NCBI RefSeq assembly: GCF_004366355.1
Contig: NZ_SODV01000002.1
Coordinates: 1,900,768 to 1,964,767, forward strand
Direction of reading: 5' to 3'
Origin: Dinghuibacter silviterrae
GTDB taxonomy: Bacteria; Bacteroidota; Bacteroidia; Chitinophagales; Chitinophagaceae
Length of the DNA stretch: 64,000 nt
The translations under genes and the position numbers were made by a program. The notes beneath the pieces were generated by a model. That model did not search any database and had not been told where the DNA came from. It saw only the letters and a list, made by a program, of their open reading frames with translations. Below are positions 55,834-64,000 of the stretch, in pieces (position 1 is the stretch's first letter; each line of letters starts with the position of its first letter).

Positions 55834-56172
55834 ATGCGAACGATACTTTTGCTGATCGCCTCCAACATTTTCATGACCATCGCCTGGTACGGCCACCTGA
55901 AATGGTTTGAGAAAACACCCCTCCCCAAAGTCATCCTCATCAGTTGGGGCATCGCCCTTCTCGAATATTGTTTCCAGGTACCCGCTAACAGGATCGGCTA
56001 CGAGGTTGAAGGCTATAGCGCCTTTCAGTTGAAGATGATCCAGGAGATTATTACCCTCACCATTTTTTGTTTTTTCACCATCCTTGTATTGAAGGAACAG
56101 CTTCGCTGGAACCACCTCGTAGCTTTCGGGTTTATCCTCGTGGGGGCCTATTTCATGTTCAAAAAATTCTAG
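55834..56172 (+). CDS. DUF486 small membrane protein (DMT type)
   Basis: 112 residues with four membrane segments (about 2-20, 32-50, 64-86, 92-110). Typical DUF486 features include IFMTIAWYGHLK near the start, the WGIALLEYCFQVPANRIGY segment and a C-terminal GFILVGAYFMFKKF. The fold is that of the small-drug-transporter half-unit; these proteins have no proven substrate. It starts 3 nt after pyrB, so it is on the pyrB transcript. Confidence 0.85.
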   Translation: MRTILLLIASNIFMTIAWYGHLKWFEKTPLPKVILISWGIALLEYCFQVPANRIGYEVEGYSAFQLKMIQEIITLTIFCFFTILVLKEQLRWNHLVAFGFILVGAYFMFKKF

Positions 56173-56210
56173 GGCCACGGCCTTTGCGGGCCCCTGCTGC
56201 GGCGGCGCCC

Positions 56211-56672
56211 CTACAGCGGGTACGCCGTCTCACTCTTCGTCTCCGACAGCACGAAAAAGCTCTGCACCGTCGTCACATTCGGCAGGTTCGCCAGCTTGTT
56301 CCGGTAGAAATGCTGGTACTCTTCCATATCGGTCGTGGCGATCCGGAGGATAAAATCGAATGTCCCCGTCATTTGAAAACACTCCATCACCTCCGGGAAC
56401 CGCGCGACCGCCTGCTCGAACCCTTCCAGGGTCTGGAGCGTATGGTCGTGGAGAAGGACGTGTGCAAAGGCGATCAGCGCCTTGTGGATTTTTTTCCTGT
56501 CCAGGATCGCGACCGTGCGCAGGATAAAGCCCTCCTCCTTTAGGCGCCGCGTCCTTTCATGGATGGTGGCGACCGATTTGTGCAGCTTGAACGCAATTTC
56601 CTTGTGCGTCAGGTCCGCGTTCTTTTGTAACAGCCCTAAAATTTTAAGGTCAACATCGTCCAGGCCCGTCAT
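56211..56672 (-). CDS. Lrp/AsnC family transcriptional regulator
   Basis: 153 residues, the family norm. N-terminal winged helix (about 3-60, LDDVDLKILGLLQKNADLTHKEIAFKLHKSVATIHERTRRLKEEG in pieces) and the RAM effector domain (about 70-145, GTFDFILRIATTDMEEYQHFYRNKL). Lrp proteins sense amino acids and bind divergent control regions; the cysteine-synthase-family gene starts 85 nt away on the other strand, so that gene is a likely target. The space between is AT-rich with runs of A and T (AAAATTTCC, TTTTTCC), fit for Lrp binding. Confidence 0.93.
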   Translation of the reverse strand: MTGLDDVDLKILGLLQKNADLTHKEIAFKLHKSVATIHERTRRLKEEGFILRTVAILDRKKIHKALIAFAHVLLHDHTLQTLEGFEQAVARFPEVMECFQMTGTFDFILRIATTDMEEYQHFYRNKLANLPNVTTVQSFFVLSETKSETAYPL

Positions 56673-56757
56673 AAATTGAAATTATTGAGGAAAATTAGGG
56701 GTTTTTCCATAAAATTTCCGCTTTTTCGGACAATCGTTGTTTGACATAACGGTGGAA

Positions 56758-57837
56758 ATGATCTTTGAGCAAATAAAAACGCTTTTTATGCTGGAAGCGG
56801 TCACCACCATCGAAGAAACCTTCCGCCCCCTGTGGCACCTGGTCGGCAACACGCCGATGCTGGAGCTGGACTACCTGTACAAGGGGCAGGCCGGGAGGAT
56901 TTATGTCAAGTGTGAACACTACAACCTGACCGGGAGCGTCAAAGACCGGATGGCCCTCTACATCCTGTACAAAGCGTACCGGGAGGGCCGGATACAACCG
57001 GGGGACACCATCATCGAAGCCACCAGCGGTAATACCGGAATTGCTTTCGCGGCGATCGGAAAGGCGCTCGGCCACCCCGTCACGATCATCATGCCCAACT
57101 GGCTGTCCCGGGAACGCGTGGACATCATCCGGAGCCTGGGCGCAGAGGTCATCCTGATCAGCAAGGAAGAAGGCGGCTTCAAGGGCAGCATCGAGCTCAG
57201 CGAACGCCTCGCCGAAAAAGGCCGTGTCTTCCTGCCCCGCCAATTCGCCAACGAGGGGAATGCCGAAGCCCACGAACACACGACCGGCGTCGAGATATGG
57301 GAACAACTGGAAGCAATGGACATGTTCCCGGACGCCTTTGTCGCCGGTGTAGGCACCGGAGGGACCGTGATGGGGGTAGGCGCCTTCCTGAAACGGATGA
57401 ATCCCCTCGTACGGATCCATCCCCTCGAACCCGCCGAGTCCCCCACACTATCGGTCGGGCATAAAGTAGGGAGCCACCGCATACAAGGTATATCCGACGA
57501 ATTCATCCCCCCGATCGTCCGTCTCGACGAACTCGACACCGTCGTGCAGGTACACGACGGCGACGCCATTCTCATGGCCCAAAAGCTCTCCCGGCAACTG
57601 GGCCTCGCCGTGGGCATTTCCTCCGGCGCCAACGTCATCGGGGCCATCCAGCTCGCCCTGCGGCTGGGCAAGGATGCGACCGTCGTGACCCTGCTGGCCG
57701 ACAGCAATAAAAAATACCTCAGCACGGACCTCGTCCGCGAGGAGCCCGTGCAACCGGGGTACCTGTCCACCGATACCGATTTTGTCGGGTACCGGCCCAT
57801 TCCCCGGCTGAAAGAACCCGTTTTTGGGGGACTGTAA
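56758..57837 (+). CDS. PLP-dependent cysteine synthase / cystathionine beta-synthase family enzyme
   Basis: 359 residues from the ATG at 56758; ATG 56788 is also possible, and the family core begins only at VGNTPMLEL. The PLP lysine is in [11 protein letters not shown], the phosphate loop is [15 protein letters not shown], and the C-terminal [10 protein letters not shown] and [10 protein letters not shown] blocks are standard. It has no CBS domains at its C-terminus. From this alone I cannot choose between O-acetylserine sulfhydrylase (CysK/CysM) and a cystathionine beta-synthase-like enzyme. The position next to the Lrp regulator fits amino-acid metabolism. Confidence 0.88.
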   Translation: MIFEQIKTLFMLEAVTTIEETFRPLWHLVGNTPMLELDYLYKGQAGRIYVKCEHYNLTGSVKDRMALYILYKAYREGRIQPGDTIIEATSGNTGIAFAAIGKALGHPVTIIMPNWLSRERVDIIRSLGAEVILISKEEGGFKGSIELSERLAEKGRVFLPRQFANEGNAEAHEHTTGVEIWEQLEAMDMFPDAFVAGVGTGGTVMGVGAFLKRMNPLVRIHPLEPAESPTLSVGHKVGSHRIQGISDEFIPPIVRLDELDTVVQVHDGDAILMAQKLSRQLGLAVGISSGANVIGAIQLALRLGKDATVVTLLADSNKKYLSTDLVREEPVQPGYLSTDTDFVGYRPIPRLKEPVFGGL

Positions 57838-57857
57838 ACTCGTTAACCATATCAACT

Positions 57858-58310
57858 ATGAGCAAAATAGGACTACTCGCCTTTCTGGGCTTATGCTTAG
57901 TCGCCTCGAAGGCCGGCGCCCAGATCCTAAAGCCCGTCACCTGGAGCTACGGCGCCAAAAAAGTCAGCGCCACCGAGGCCATCGTTTTCTTCAAAGCCAC
58001 CATCGACCAGGGCTGGCACGTATATTCCCAGCACATCAAAGACGGCGGCCCCGTCAAGACCTCATTCACCTTTACGCCCTCCAAGGACTTCACCCTCGAC
58101 GGCCCCACCGCTGAGCCCAAACCCGTCGTCCGCATGGAAAAGGCGTTCAACATGGAGATCGGCTTTTTCGAACACGCCGTCATCTTCTCGCAGAAAGTAA
58201 AGCTCAAGACCGGCGCCACCACCGTGAGCGGCACCCTCGAATACATGACGTGCAACGACAACCAGTGCCTGCCGCCCGAAGACATCCAATTCAACGTTCC
58301 CGTAAAATAA
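57858..58310 (+). CDS. secreted DsbD N-terminal-domain-like protein
   Basis: 150 residues, signal peptide about 1-21. The mature part is a single Ig-like domain with the signs of the DsbD alpha domain: IDQGWHVYSQHIKDGG and the cysteine pair in EYMTCNDNQCLPPED, separated as in the DsbD active site. In E. coli this domain is fused to the membrane part and hands electrons to periplasmic partners. Here it is a separate gene ending 6 nt before the next gene, which carries the membrane and thioredoxin parts. Confidence 0.88.
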   Translation: MSKIGLLAFLGLCLVASKAGAQILKPVTWSYGAKKVSATEAIVFFKATIDQGWHVYSQHIKDGGPVKTSFTFTPSKDFTLDGPTAEPKPVVRMEKAFNMEIGFFEHAVIFSQKVKLKTGATTVSGTLEYMTCNDNQCLPPEDIQFNVPVK

Positions 58311-58316
58311 TTGTCA

Positions 58317-60305
58317 ATGAAGTGGTTCTGGTTAGTGCTGCTGCTCGCAGCGACGAGTGCCCTGCGCGCCCAGGATACGTCGGGCGTGGATTTTACACCG
58401 ATGAATGCGCCCGCGCCCGCGCCTGGCGCAGCCGCGAAAGCGGCCGCCAAAGCGGCGGCGCGCCCCACAGGGGTCGCGACCGTCGCCCCGGCGGCAACAC
58501 CGTCCGCGGCCCAAGCGGCGTCGCCCGCGGCCCTCAGCCAGGCCGGGGCGGCGACCGCGGCGCGCGGCGTCACTGCGACAGGCGCCGCAACGTCTGCGCC
58601 GGGCGGCCCCACTGCGACAGGCGCCGCAACGTCTGCGCCGGGTGGCCCCACTGCGACAGGCGCCGCAACGTCTGCGCCGGGTGGCCCCACTGCGACAGGC
58701 GCCGCAACGTCTGCGCCGGGCGGCCCCACACAGGCGAGCGCCACCGCCGCGGCGCGCGGCGCCTCCGCGAAAGCCGCCCTTGCGGCCCCCGCGAAAGCGG
58801 CCCCCGCGAAAGCGGCCCCGCCTCTGGCCTCCCGCTGGACAGTGTTTGTAGAGGGTATGGCCGGGGGTGTGGCCGCTTTTTTTATGCCGTGCATCTTCCC
58901 GATGCTGCCGCTCACGGTGAGCTTTTTTACAAAGGGCGCGAGCAAGGGTAAGGGTGTACGCCGGGCCGCGGTCTATGGTTTAAGCATCGTTGGTATCTAT
59001 GTGGCGCTGGGGTTGGCGGTGACCGCAATTTTTGGAGCCGACGCCCTCAACAACCTGTCCACAAACGGGCTATTCAACTTTTTCTTTTTCCTGCTGCTTG
59101 TCGCATTTGCCGCTTCTTTTCTGGGCGGCTTTGAGATCACGCTTCCTTCTTCCTGGGTCAACAAAATGGATGCGGGCGCAGGCCGCGGGGGTATGGCCGG
59201 CATCTTTTTTATGGCCGGGACGCTGGCGCTGGTGTCCTTTAGCTGTACCGGGCCGATCATCGGGACATTGCTCGTGCAGACAGCGACCACGGGGGCGCTT
59301 CTTGGTCCCGCCGTAGGCATGTTGGGTTTTTCGCTGGCGCTGGCGCTGCCGTTCACGTTGTTTGCGCTCTTTCCCACCTGGCTCGCACGGTTGCCACGGT
59401 CGGGTGGTTGGCTCAACAGCGTCAAGGTGGTCCTGGGCTTCCTGGAGCTGGCGCTTTCGCTGAAGTTCCTGAGCAACGTCGACCTGGCCTATCATTGGCG
59501 CTGGTTTGACCGGGAGGTTTTCCTGGTGCTTTGGATCGTGATTTTTGCGCTGATGGGTTTTTATATACTAGGAAAAATAAGGCTTGGCCATGACGACGCG
59601 CCGGCCGCTTTGTCTGTGCCCCGGTTGTTCCTGTCCATCGTCATCCTGGCATTTACCATGTATATGATACCGGGGCTTTGGGGCGCTCCCCTGAAGTCGA
59701 TCAGTGCGCTTTTGCCGCCCATGGCGACGCAGGATTTTGACCTGTCCGCGCTGTCGGCGGGGCTGCCGGGCGCGGCCGTGTATGGCGCCGCGGGCGCAAA
59801 CGGCGTCACATCGGGTGCTGCCGCAAGCGGCGGCGCCGCCGCCCCGCACAAATACGCCTCCCTCTTTGACCGCCCCCACGGCTTCGACCCCTACTTCGAC
59901 TATGCCGAGGCCCTGGCCGCCGCGCGGGCGGCCCACAAGCCCATGTTAATCGATTTCACAGGCCACGCCTGCGTGAATTGCAGGAAAATGGAGGCCAATG
60001 TGTGGACAGATGCTACAGTTGCGCAGCGGATCAATACCAGCTTCGTTGTACTACAGTTATACGTGGACGACAAAACGGACCTCGACACAACGGAAAACAC
60101 CCCGGACGGACGGGTACTCCGGACCCTGGGCAATAAATGGAGCTTTCTGCAGACGTCGAAGTTCGGGGCCAATTCCCAGCCCTACTACGTTTTGCTGGAC
60201 CCCGCCACAGAGGAGCCCCTGGTGGCTCCGCAAGGCGCCAACTTCGATCCCCGCGCGTACCTGGGGTACCTGGACAGCGGGCTCGCGGTCTACCGCCCCC
60301 AATAA
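58317..60305 (+). CDS. dsbD: DsbD-like thiol:disulfide interchange protein (membrane and thioredoxin domains)
   Basis: 662 residues from the ATG at 58317 (a TTG at 58311 is possible). Parts: signal peptide (about 1-20), a low-complexity Ala/Pro/Thr linker (about 25-170) holding four copies of a 13-residue repeat, then the DsbD/CcdA membrane domain with about eight helices (about 180-470), including the Cys of FFMPCIFPMLPL and the Cys of VSFSCTGPIIG, a second short linker, and a C-terminal thioredoxin-like domain with the redox motif CVNC in ACVNCRKME (near residue 560). It carries electrons from cytoplasmic thioredoxin to the periplasm. The DsbD alpha domain is provided by the gene just upstream. 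Confidence 0.92.
   Translation: MKWFWLVLLLAATSALRAQDTSGVDFTPMNAPAPAPGAAAKAAAKAAARPTGVATVAPAATPSAAQAASPAALSQAGAATAARGVTATGAATSAPGGPTATGAATSAPGGPTATGAATSAPGGPTATGAATSAPGGPTQASATAAARGASAKAALAAPAKAAPAKAAPPLASRWTVFVEGMAGGVAAFFMPCIFPMLPLTVSFFTKGASKGKGVRRAAVYGLSIVGIYVALGLAVTAIFGADALNNLSTNGLFNFFFFLLLVAFAASFLGGFEITLPSSWVNKMDAGAGRGGMAGIFFMAGTLALVSFSCTGPIIGTLLVQTATTGALLGPAVGMLGFSLALALPFTLFALFPTWLARLPRSGGWLNSVKVVLGFLELALSLKFLSNVDLAYHWRWFDREVFLVLWIVIFALMGFYILGKIRLGHDDAPAALSVPRLFLSIVILAFTMYMIPGLWGAPLKSISALLPPMATQDFDLSALSAGLPGAAVYGAAGANGVTSGAAASGGAAAPHKYASLFDRPHGFDPYFDYAEALAAARAAHKPMLIDFTGHACVNCRKMEANVWTDATVAQRINTSFVVLQLYVDDKTDLDTTENTPDGRVLRTLGNKWSFLQTSKFGANSQPYYVLLDPATEEPLVAPQGANFDPRAYLGYLDSGLAVYRPQ
58572..58727 (+). 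repeat. 39-bp tandem repeat (4 copies) in the dsbD linker
   Basis: Four adjoining 39-bp units start at 58572, 58611, 58650 and 58689. They differ only at one base (C or T before GGCCCC). Each encodes TATGAATSAPGGP, so copy number changes keep the frame. Confidence 0.95.
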
Positions 60306-60709
60306 CACCGTTCTCATTCTCATGTCTATATCGGCGATCCATCTTTATGGGTTGCCTTTTTTTTGCCCGCGCGGGAGACGCGTCTTCGCGGTCGCCACGT
60401 GACCCGCGCCGCGCCTTCGCGCCCGCCGCGCGACCAGTGTGGTATTCCCCAAAAGTTTGGTTTTTTACGCCCCACTCCCCGTTATTTTTTCATCACCTGG
60501 AAAGTCTTGGCATAGTTTATGTTAAAACTTTGGCGGAAAAAGGAAATGCTCTGTTAAACTTTGTAGTTATTGCATAGTCTTAACTCCACCCAGGGGCACT
60601 TCTCTTTAATCCCGCGTAACCAACGGTTGTACTTAAACCTTTTTTTGTTTCCATAGAGACCTGCACTTTGCTCACTGCTATTTAATTCCAAACAAAAACA
60701 TCATTGTGT
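60306..60709. other. intergenic region between dsbD and the DUF4382 gene
   Basis: 404 nt with no convincing gene. The first part (to about 60440) is GC-rich; the second is AT-rich and contains GTTAAACTTTG and GTTAAAACTTTG, two near-copies about 35 nt apart (around 60521 and 60553), with TTG-containing sequence, which may be promoter-related. Confidence 0.45.
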
Positions 60710-61561
60710 ATGAAAAGCATGAAGTGGTTTTCATTGGCAGCGCTTTGCGTCGGAGGAGCCATCGTCGTATTCTCCGCTTGCCAAAAAAGCTCGTCGTCCG
60801 CGGGAAGTTCGGTTCCTGCGAACCAGCAAAAGTTTAACATGTACCTGACCGATGGCCCTGTGAACTTCCAGCAAGTGAACATCGACATCGAATCCATCGC
60901 AGTAGAGGTAGAAGCGGATTCCTGTGTGAACTCCGGTGTTTGGGGCAACAGGGATAACGACGATACTGCCTGCTTCCACTGGGACTCTTTAAATATCACG
61001 CCGGGTGTGTATAACATCCTGAACTTTAAAAACGGGATCGATACACTGTTCTCCGCTACCAACATCCCCAAAGGGAAGATCCTCAAAATCCGGTTCAAGC
61101 TGGGTACCGACAACAGCGTCATGGCGGACAGCGTCCTGTTTAAACTCGACCTGTTCTGGGGGAACACCTTTACCATCGACGTGGACGACTGCCAGCAACT
61201 GGACGAAAATACCCTCGGTCTGTGGGTTGACTTCGACGCCGCACACTCGATCATCGAGGTGGCTCATCAGCACTTTGCCCTGCGCCCTGTCATCCGTCTC
61301 TTTACCAAAGCCAACAGCGGCGCGGTTGAAGGCGCGGTACTGCCTGGCGCCGCCGATCCCTTTGTGAGTGTGGTTTCCGGGACCGACACCCTGATCGCCC
61401 TGCCGGAATGGAATGGCCGCTGGGAAATCCGCGGTATCAAAACGAGCACCGTTGACGTGAACTTCTATGCGACGGCCAACGGATACAAAGACACCACTAT
61501 CAGCAATGTAACTATAGATCCAGGTAAGACAGTGAACCTGGGTACAGTATACCTGCACTGA
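60710..61561 (+). CDS. DUF4382 lipoprotein
   Basis: 283 residues from the ATG at 60710. Lipobox FSAC, then Gln-Lys. The mature part fits DUF4382: KFNMYLTDGPVNFQQVNIDIESIAVEV near the start, ITPGVYNILNFKNGIDTLFSATNIPKGKI, LKIRFKLG and the later WVDFDAAHSIIE; an Ig-like module (about 210-280, GAVEGAVLPGAADPFVSVVSGTDTL ... VYLH) follows, probably a carboxypeptidase-regulatory-type fold. Likely on the outer membrane or periplasm side; role unknown. Ended by a strong terminator. Confidence 0.85.
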   Translation: MKSMKWFSLAALCVGGAIVVFSACQKSSSSAGSSVPANQQKFNMYLTDGPVNFQQVNIDIESIAVEVEADSCVNSGVWGNRDNDDTACFHWDSLNITPGVYNILNFKNGIDTLFSATNIPKGKILKIRFKLGTDNSVMADSVLFKLDLFWGNTFTIDVDDCQQLDENTLGLWVDFDAAHSIIEVAHQHFALRPVIRLFTKANSGAVEGAVLPGAADPFVSVVSGTDTLIALPEWNGRWEIRGIKTSTVDVNFYATANGYKDTTISNVTIDPGKTVNLGTVYLH

Positions 61562-61602
61562 GTTAGTCAATACCCTATTTGGTACCCTGTAGGTAAAATG
61601 CC

Positions 61603-61636
61603 GCCGCCCCTTCTTGTAAGGGGCGGCTATTTTTTT
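61603..61636 (+). terminator. rho-independent terminator of the DUF4382 gene
   Basis: 8-bp stem GCCGCCCC/GGGGCGGC with a 9-nt loop, then TATTTTTTT. Confidence 0.88.
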
Positions 61637-61679
61637 GCGCCAGCCGAAGTGGGAGAATTTCGGCTGGCGCAAAAAAATA
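61628..61679. repeat. perfect 21-bp inverted repeat
   Basis: TATTTTTTTGCGCCAGCCGAA at 61628-61648 is answered by its exact reverse complement at 61659-61679, with a 10-nt loop. The T-run of the preceding terminator forms the base of this second hairpin, so the two structures are mutually exclusive. It is a strong bidirectional terminator candidate. Confidence 0.9.
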
Positions 61680-61693
61680 TCTTGTGCGTTGCG

Positions 61694-61717
61694 GCAAGGG
61701 GGGCGCGCCCCCCTTGC
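61694..61717. repeat. 24-bp perfect palindrome
   Basis: GCAAGGGGGGCG followed at once by its reverse complement CGCCCCCCTTGC. It lies 15 bp downstream of the 21-bp inverted repeat and 76 bp before the next gene. Confidence 0.85.
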
Positions 61718-61772
61718 AACCCCCCGCGGTAGCGGCGCGCCCCGAAATCGTTGGCGAAACATTATCTTTACG

Positions 61773-61780
61773 CCAGATGG
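61773..61780 (+). promoter_or_regulatory. -7-like element before the propeller sensor gene
   Basis: TATCTTTA, one base off TAnnTTTG, 12 nt before the ATG at 61793. Confidence 0.4.
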
Positions 61781-61792
61781 GATAATTGTCGT

Positions 61793-64000
61793 ATGAACAG
61801 TAAATGGCTCTTGACTTGCTTGCTTTGCCTGGGCGCTGCCGTGGGGTACGCCCAGGGCTCCGTCCGCTATCTGGGTATTGAAAGCGGGTTGTCGAATAAT
61901 GCGGTGACCCAGATTTACCAGGACAACCGGGGATTGATGTGGTTTGGGACCTACGACGGGCTGAACCGGTATGACGGCTATAAATTTAAAGTATTCAGAA
62001 ACAGGATAGGGGACAGCAGTTCCCTGATGGATAACAACGTTAACCGGATCGAGGGGGCGCCGGACAGCCGTTTGTGGGTGGGCGGGCGCAGGGGGTTGAG
62101 CATCTTCAACCCGGTCACCGAAACCTTTACGACGCCGCGGGTCGAGCAGGAGGGGGCGTACCAGCCGCTGACCGACAATATTCTTTCGATCAAATCGATT
62201 GGGCAGCACCATGTATTGGTGGGGACGGAACACCTGGGGTTGTTTGAGTTTGACGCACCGGGTGACCTGGGGGTGCGCATACCGTTCCCGGGAGAGCAGG
62301 GGTACCAGGTGACGGCGGTGGCTGCGGATACCCTGCACCGTCAGCATTGGGTCTTTGTCCAGGGCGTGGGCCTTTATCGTTTTGAAAACCGGCGGCTCCA
62401 GGTGGTCTCCACGTCCATTCCAAAAGCCAACAGCATCACGACCGACCGGACAGGGAGCGTCTGGCTGGGTACAGACAGCGGTTTGTATAAGTACGACACA
62501 AGAGGCGGCAGCATTTCCGGGAACTATCTTCCTACGATCAGTAAGGTGGTCAATTTGTACACGGACCGGCAGGGCGTGCTTTGGATTGCCTGTGACGGCA
62601 GCGGCATCCTTTTGATACACCCGGGAGACCTAAAAGCGCAGCCGCTGGTGTTTCGCGACCGCCGGCAGGGTTTGAGCAGCAATGCGGTGTATGCCATCTA
62701 CGAGGACAAGGATGACCGGAAATGGATCGGGACGCTGCGCGGGGGGGTGAACATCATCGACCCCTCGGGGAATCCATTCGAAACACATACTTTTCCTACC
62801 AATAATTCCTTCGGGCAGATCAACAACTTTATCTTTTCGTTTGCCGAAGCGACGGATGGAAATATCTGGGTGGGCACCGACGGGGCGGGGTTGCGAAAAT
62901 GGAACAGGAAAACGAATGCGACGGAAATGTTTACCGCCGGCGGAAAAGGCGCGATTGGAAGCAATTTCGTTACCTCCATCCTCCTGGACAGCCGGCAACA
63001 TACGTGGGTTGGGACCTGGCTGGGGGGACTCAGCCGGTACAACCCCGCAAACGAGACTTTTACTCGCTATACCTGTTACAACCCCCTGACCAAATCCGAG
63101 GAGAACAATGTGTGGATCGTCTATGAGGACAAGGCCCACCGGCTTTGGGTCAGCACCAGCAACAACGGCACCTTGTATCTGTACGACGAAGCGAGAGACC
63201 GGTTCGACCCCATCGACCCGGCGGGGCTGAGCAACCTCCAATGTCTCGCCGAGGACCAACGGGGCAATTTTTGGGGCGGCACCTATACCTCCCTTGTCAA
63301 GATCGACCGTACCACCAGGAAACACGTGTTTTACCAGACGGGTTACCCGGTTCGTTGTATCCTGGAAGATGCCTGGGGCAATTTCTGGGTGGGTACGGAC
63401 GGCGGCGGACTTTTGCTGTTTGACCGGGACAAGGAAAAGTTTACCCGGTATACGGACGCGGACGGGTTGGCGAGTAACGCCATCCTCCAGATGCTGGAGG
63501 ATAAAAAGGGAGACCTTTGGCTGAGTACCTTCAACGGGCTCATCCGGTTTGATACAAAACGGCGGACCGTCCGGAACTTTACGCAGACCGACGGTTTGCA
63601 AAGCAACCAGTTCTCCTATAAGGCCTGGGGTACATTGCGCTCCGGGGAATTTTTATTTGGAGGCATCCGCGGGTTTAATATTTTTTTCCCCGACAGTGTA
63701 CACACCGATGTGGAAACGGCGCCCTTGCTGGTGACGGGGATCCGCGTAAACAACGAACCCGTGTCCGCGCACGTGCGCTGGATCACCAGGGCGGATGCCG
63801 GGGCCATCCGGGAAATCACCGTGCCTTACGAGGAAAACACCCTTTCGGTCGACTACGCGGCACTGGACTATACGTCCCCGGGCAAAATCAGCTACAGCTA
63901 CAAGCTCGAAGGCTGGGACAAAGAATGGCTGAGTGCGGGTGACCAGCGTACGGCCACGTATACCCGCCTCCCGGAGGGTAGCTATGTGCTGACGATCAAG
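61793..64000 (+). CDS. Reg_prop propeller sensor protein (cut by window end)
   Basis: 736 codons are visible from the ATG at 61793; the gene runs past the window end. A signal peptide (about 1-21, VGYAQG) precedes repeated propeller motifs (GLSNNAVTQIYQDNRGLMWFG, KWIGTLRGGVNII, NFWVGTDGGGLLLF and similar) through about residue 640, and the Y_Y_Y domain starts near 690 (YTSPGKISYSYKLEGWDKEW). This is the N-terminal sensor of a two-component or hybrid kinase; the rest should hold a membrane helix and kinase or LytTR/HTH output. It shares architecture, not close identity, with the kinase at 46-50 kb. Confidence 0.88.
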   Translation, partial: MNSKWLLTCLLCLGAAVGYAQGSVRYLGIESGLSNNAVTQIYQDNRGLMWFGTYDGLNRYDGYKFKVFRNRIGDSSSLMDNNVNRIEGAPDSRLWVGGRRGLSIFNPVTETFTTPRVEQEGAYQPLTDNILSIKSIGQHHVLVGTEHLGLFEFDAPGDLGVRIPFPGEQGYQVTAVAADTLHRQHWVFVQGVGLYRFENRRLQVVSTSIPKANSITTDRTGSVWLGTDSGLYKYDTRGGSISGNYLPTISKVVNLYTDRQGVLWIACDGSGILLIHPGDLKAQPLVFRDRRQGLSSNAVYAIYEDKDDRKWIGTLRGGVNIIDPSGNPFETHTFPTNNSFGQINNFIFSFAEATDGNIWVGTDGAGLRKWNRKTNATEMFTAGGKGAIGSNFVTSILLDSRQHTWVGTWLGGLSRYNPANETFTRYTCYNPLTKSEENNVWIVYEDKAHRLWVSTSNNGTLYLYDEARDRFDPIDPAGLSNLQCLAEDQRGNFWGGTYTSLVKIDRTTRKHVFYQTGYPVRCILEDAWGNFWVGTDGGGLLLFDRDKEKFTRYTDADGLASNAILQMLEDKKGDLWLSTFNGLIRFDTKRRTVRNFTQTDGLQSNQFSYKAWGTLRSGEFLFGGIRGFNIFFPDSVHTDVETAPLLVTGIRVNNEPVSAHVRWITRADAGAIREITVPYEENTLSVDYAALDYTSPGKISYSYKLEGWDKEWLSAGDQRTATYTRLPEGSYVLTIK

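Noticed and set aside
58572-58727. Repeat array as a possible CRISPR
   Set aside because: Units are adjacent with no spacers, in frame, and encode a protein linker; no cas genes are nearby.
61694-61717. Insertion-sequence end
   Set aside because: A lone palindrome without a transposase gene or target duplication is not enough to call a mobile element.
60989-62620. 543-codon minus-strand open frame across the DUF4382 gene, its terminator and the propeller sensor
   Set aside because: It crosses a terminator, a 21-bp inverted repeat and two well supported plus-strand genes, and matches no family.
1-64000. tRNA or rRNA genes
   Set aside because: I scanned for the T-loop GGTTCGAAT-type and for rRNA signature blocks and found no convincing cloverleaf; a covariance search would be decisive.

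Overview
The window looks like chromosomal DNA of a Bacteroidota bacterium, most likely a fairly GC-rich member of the Chitinophagaceae (an inference from gene content, not a proven placement). Signs are: TonB-dependent receptors with STN and carboxypeptidase-like N-terminal domains, an ECF sigma/FecR pair, a DUF5686 protein, hybrid kinases with Reg_prop propellers, many short lipoproteins, and the Bacteroidota -7 promoter motif TAnnTTTG in front of at least fourteen genes. There are about 50 protein genes, one RNase P RNA, no rRNA, and no tRNA or CRISPR array that I could find.

Layout. 1-12 kb: a DUF5686 outer-membrane-type protein cut by the window start, a polytopic membrane protein, a secreted amidohydrolase, rnpB, a small lipoprotein, an S8 protease with a DinB protein, an M61 peptidase overlapping a DUF985 cupin. 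12-14.7 kb: a PepSY-like secreted protein, a cardiolipin synthase and an ECF sigma factor. 14.7-29.8 kb: the most distinctive locus. Divergent from the sigma factor runs a very tight operon of FecR, a TonB receptor with an STN signalling domain, two DUF4397-like lipoproteins, four lipoproteins each with two fasciclin (FAS1) domains, and a second, Oar-like TonB receptor. It has no SusD and no enzyme, and looks like a regulated surface adhesion or ligand-capture system. 29.8-31.7 kb: a decayed L,D-transpeptidase gene beside a visibly AT-richer Fic gene, probably acquired.

31.7-44.6 kb: mostly housekeeping. thrS-infC and rpmI-rplT are present but separated by proBA (opposite strand) and a YjbR gene. 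Then come an arginine decarboxylase, an LCM-like methyltransferase, an orphan zeta-toxin-like kinase, argS and a DUF4412-like secreted protein. 44.6-52.5 kb: an Ala-rich secreted protein, a HExxH membrane protein translationally coupled to a 1360-residue hybrid sensor kinase, prfB with its programmed +1 frameshift, and a class I isoprenoid-synthase-like protein whose 3' end overlaps prfB. 52.5-64 kb: pruA, pyrR, pyrB, a small DUF486 membrane protein, an Lrp regulator divergent from a cysteine-synthase-family enzyme, a DsbD N-domain protein followed by DsbD (with a 39-bp minisatellite), a DUF4382 lipoprotein, strong inverted repeats, and a propeller sensor gene cut by the window end.

The genome is compact: four convergent gene pairs share their stop codons in 4-bp overlaps, several tandem genes overlap as ATGA or TAATG, and some -7 elements lie only 5-9 nt from the start codon, which suggests leaderless or near-leaderless mRNAs. 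All functions are assigned by reading motifs by eye; no database search was possible.
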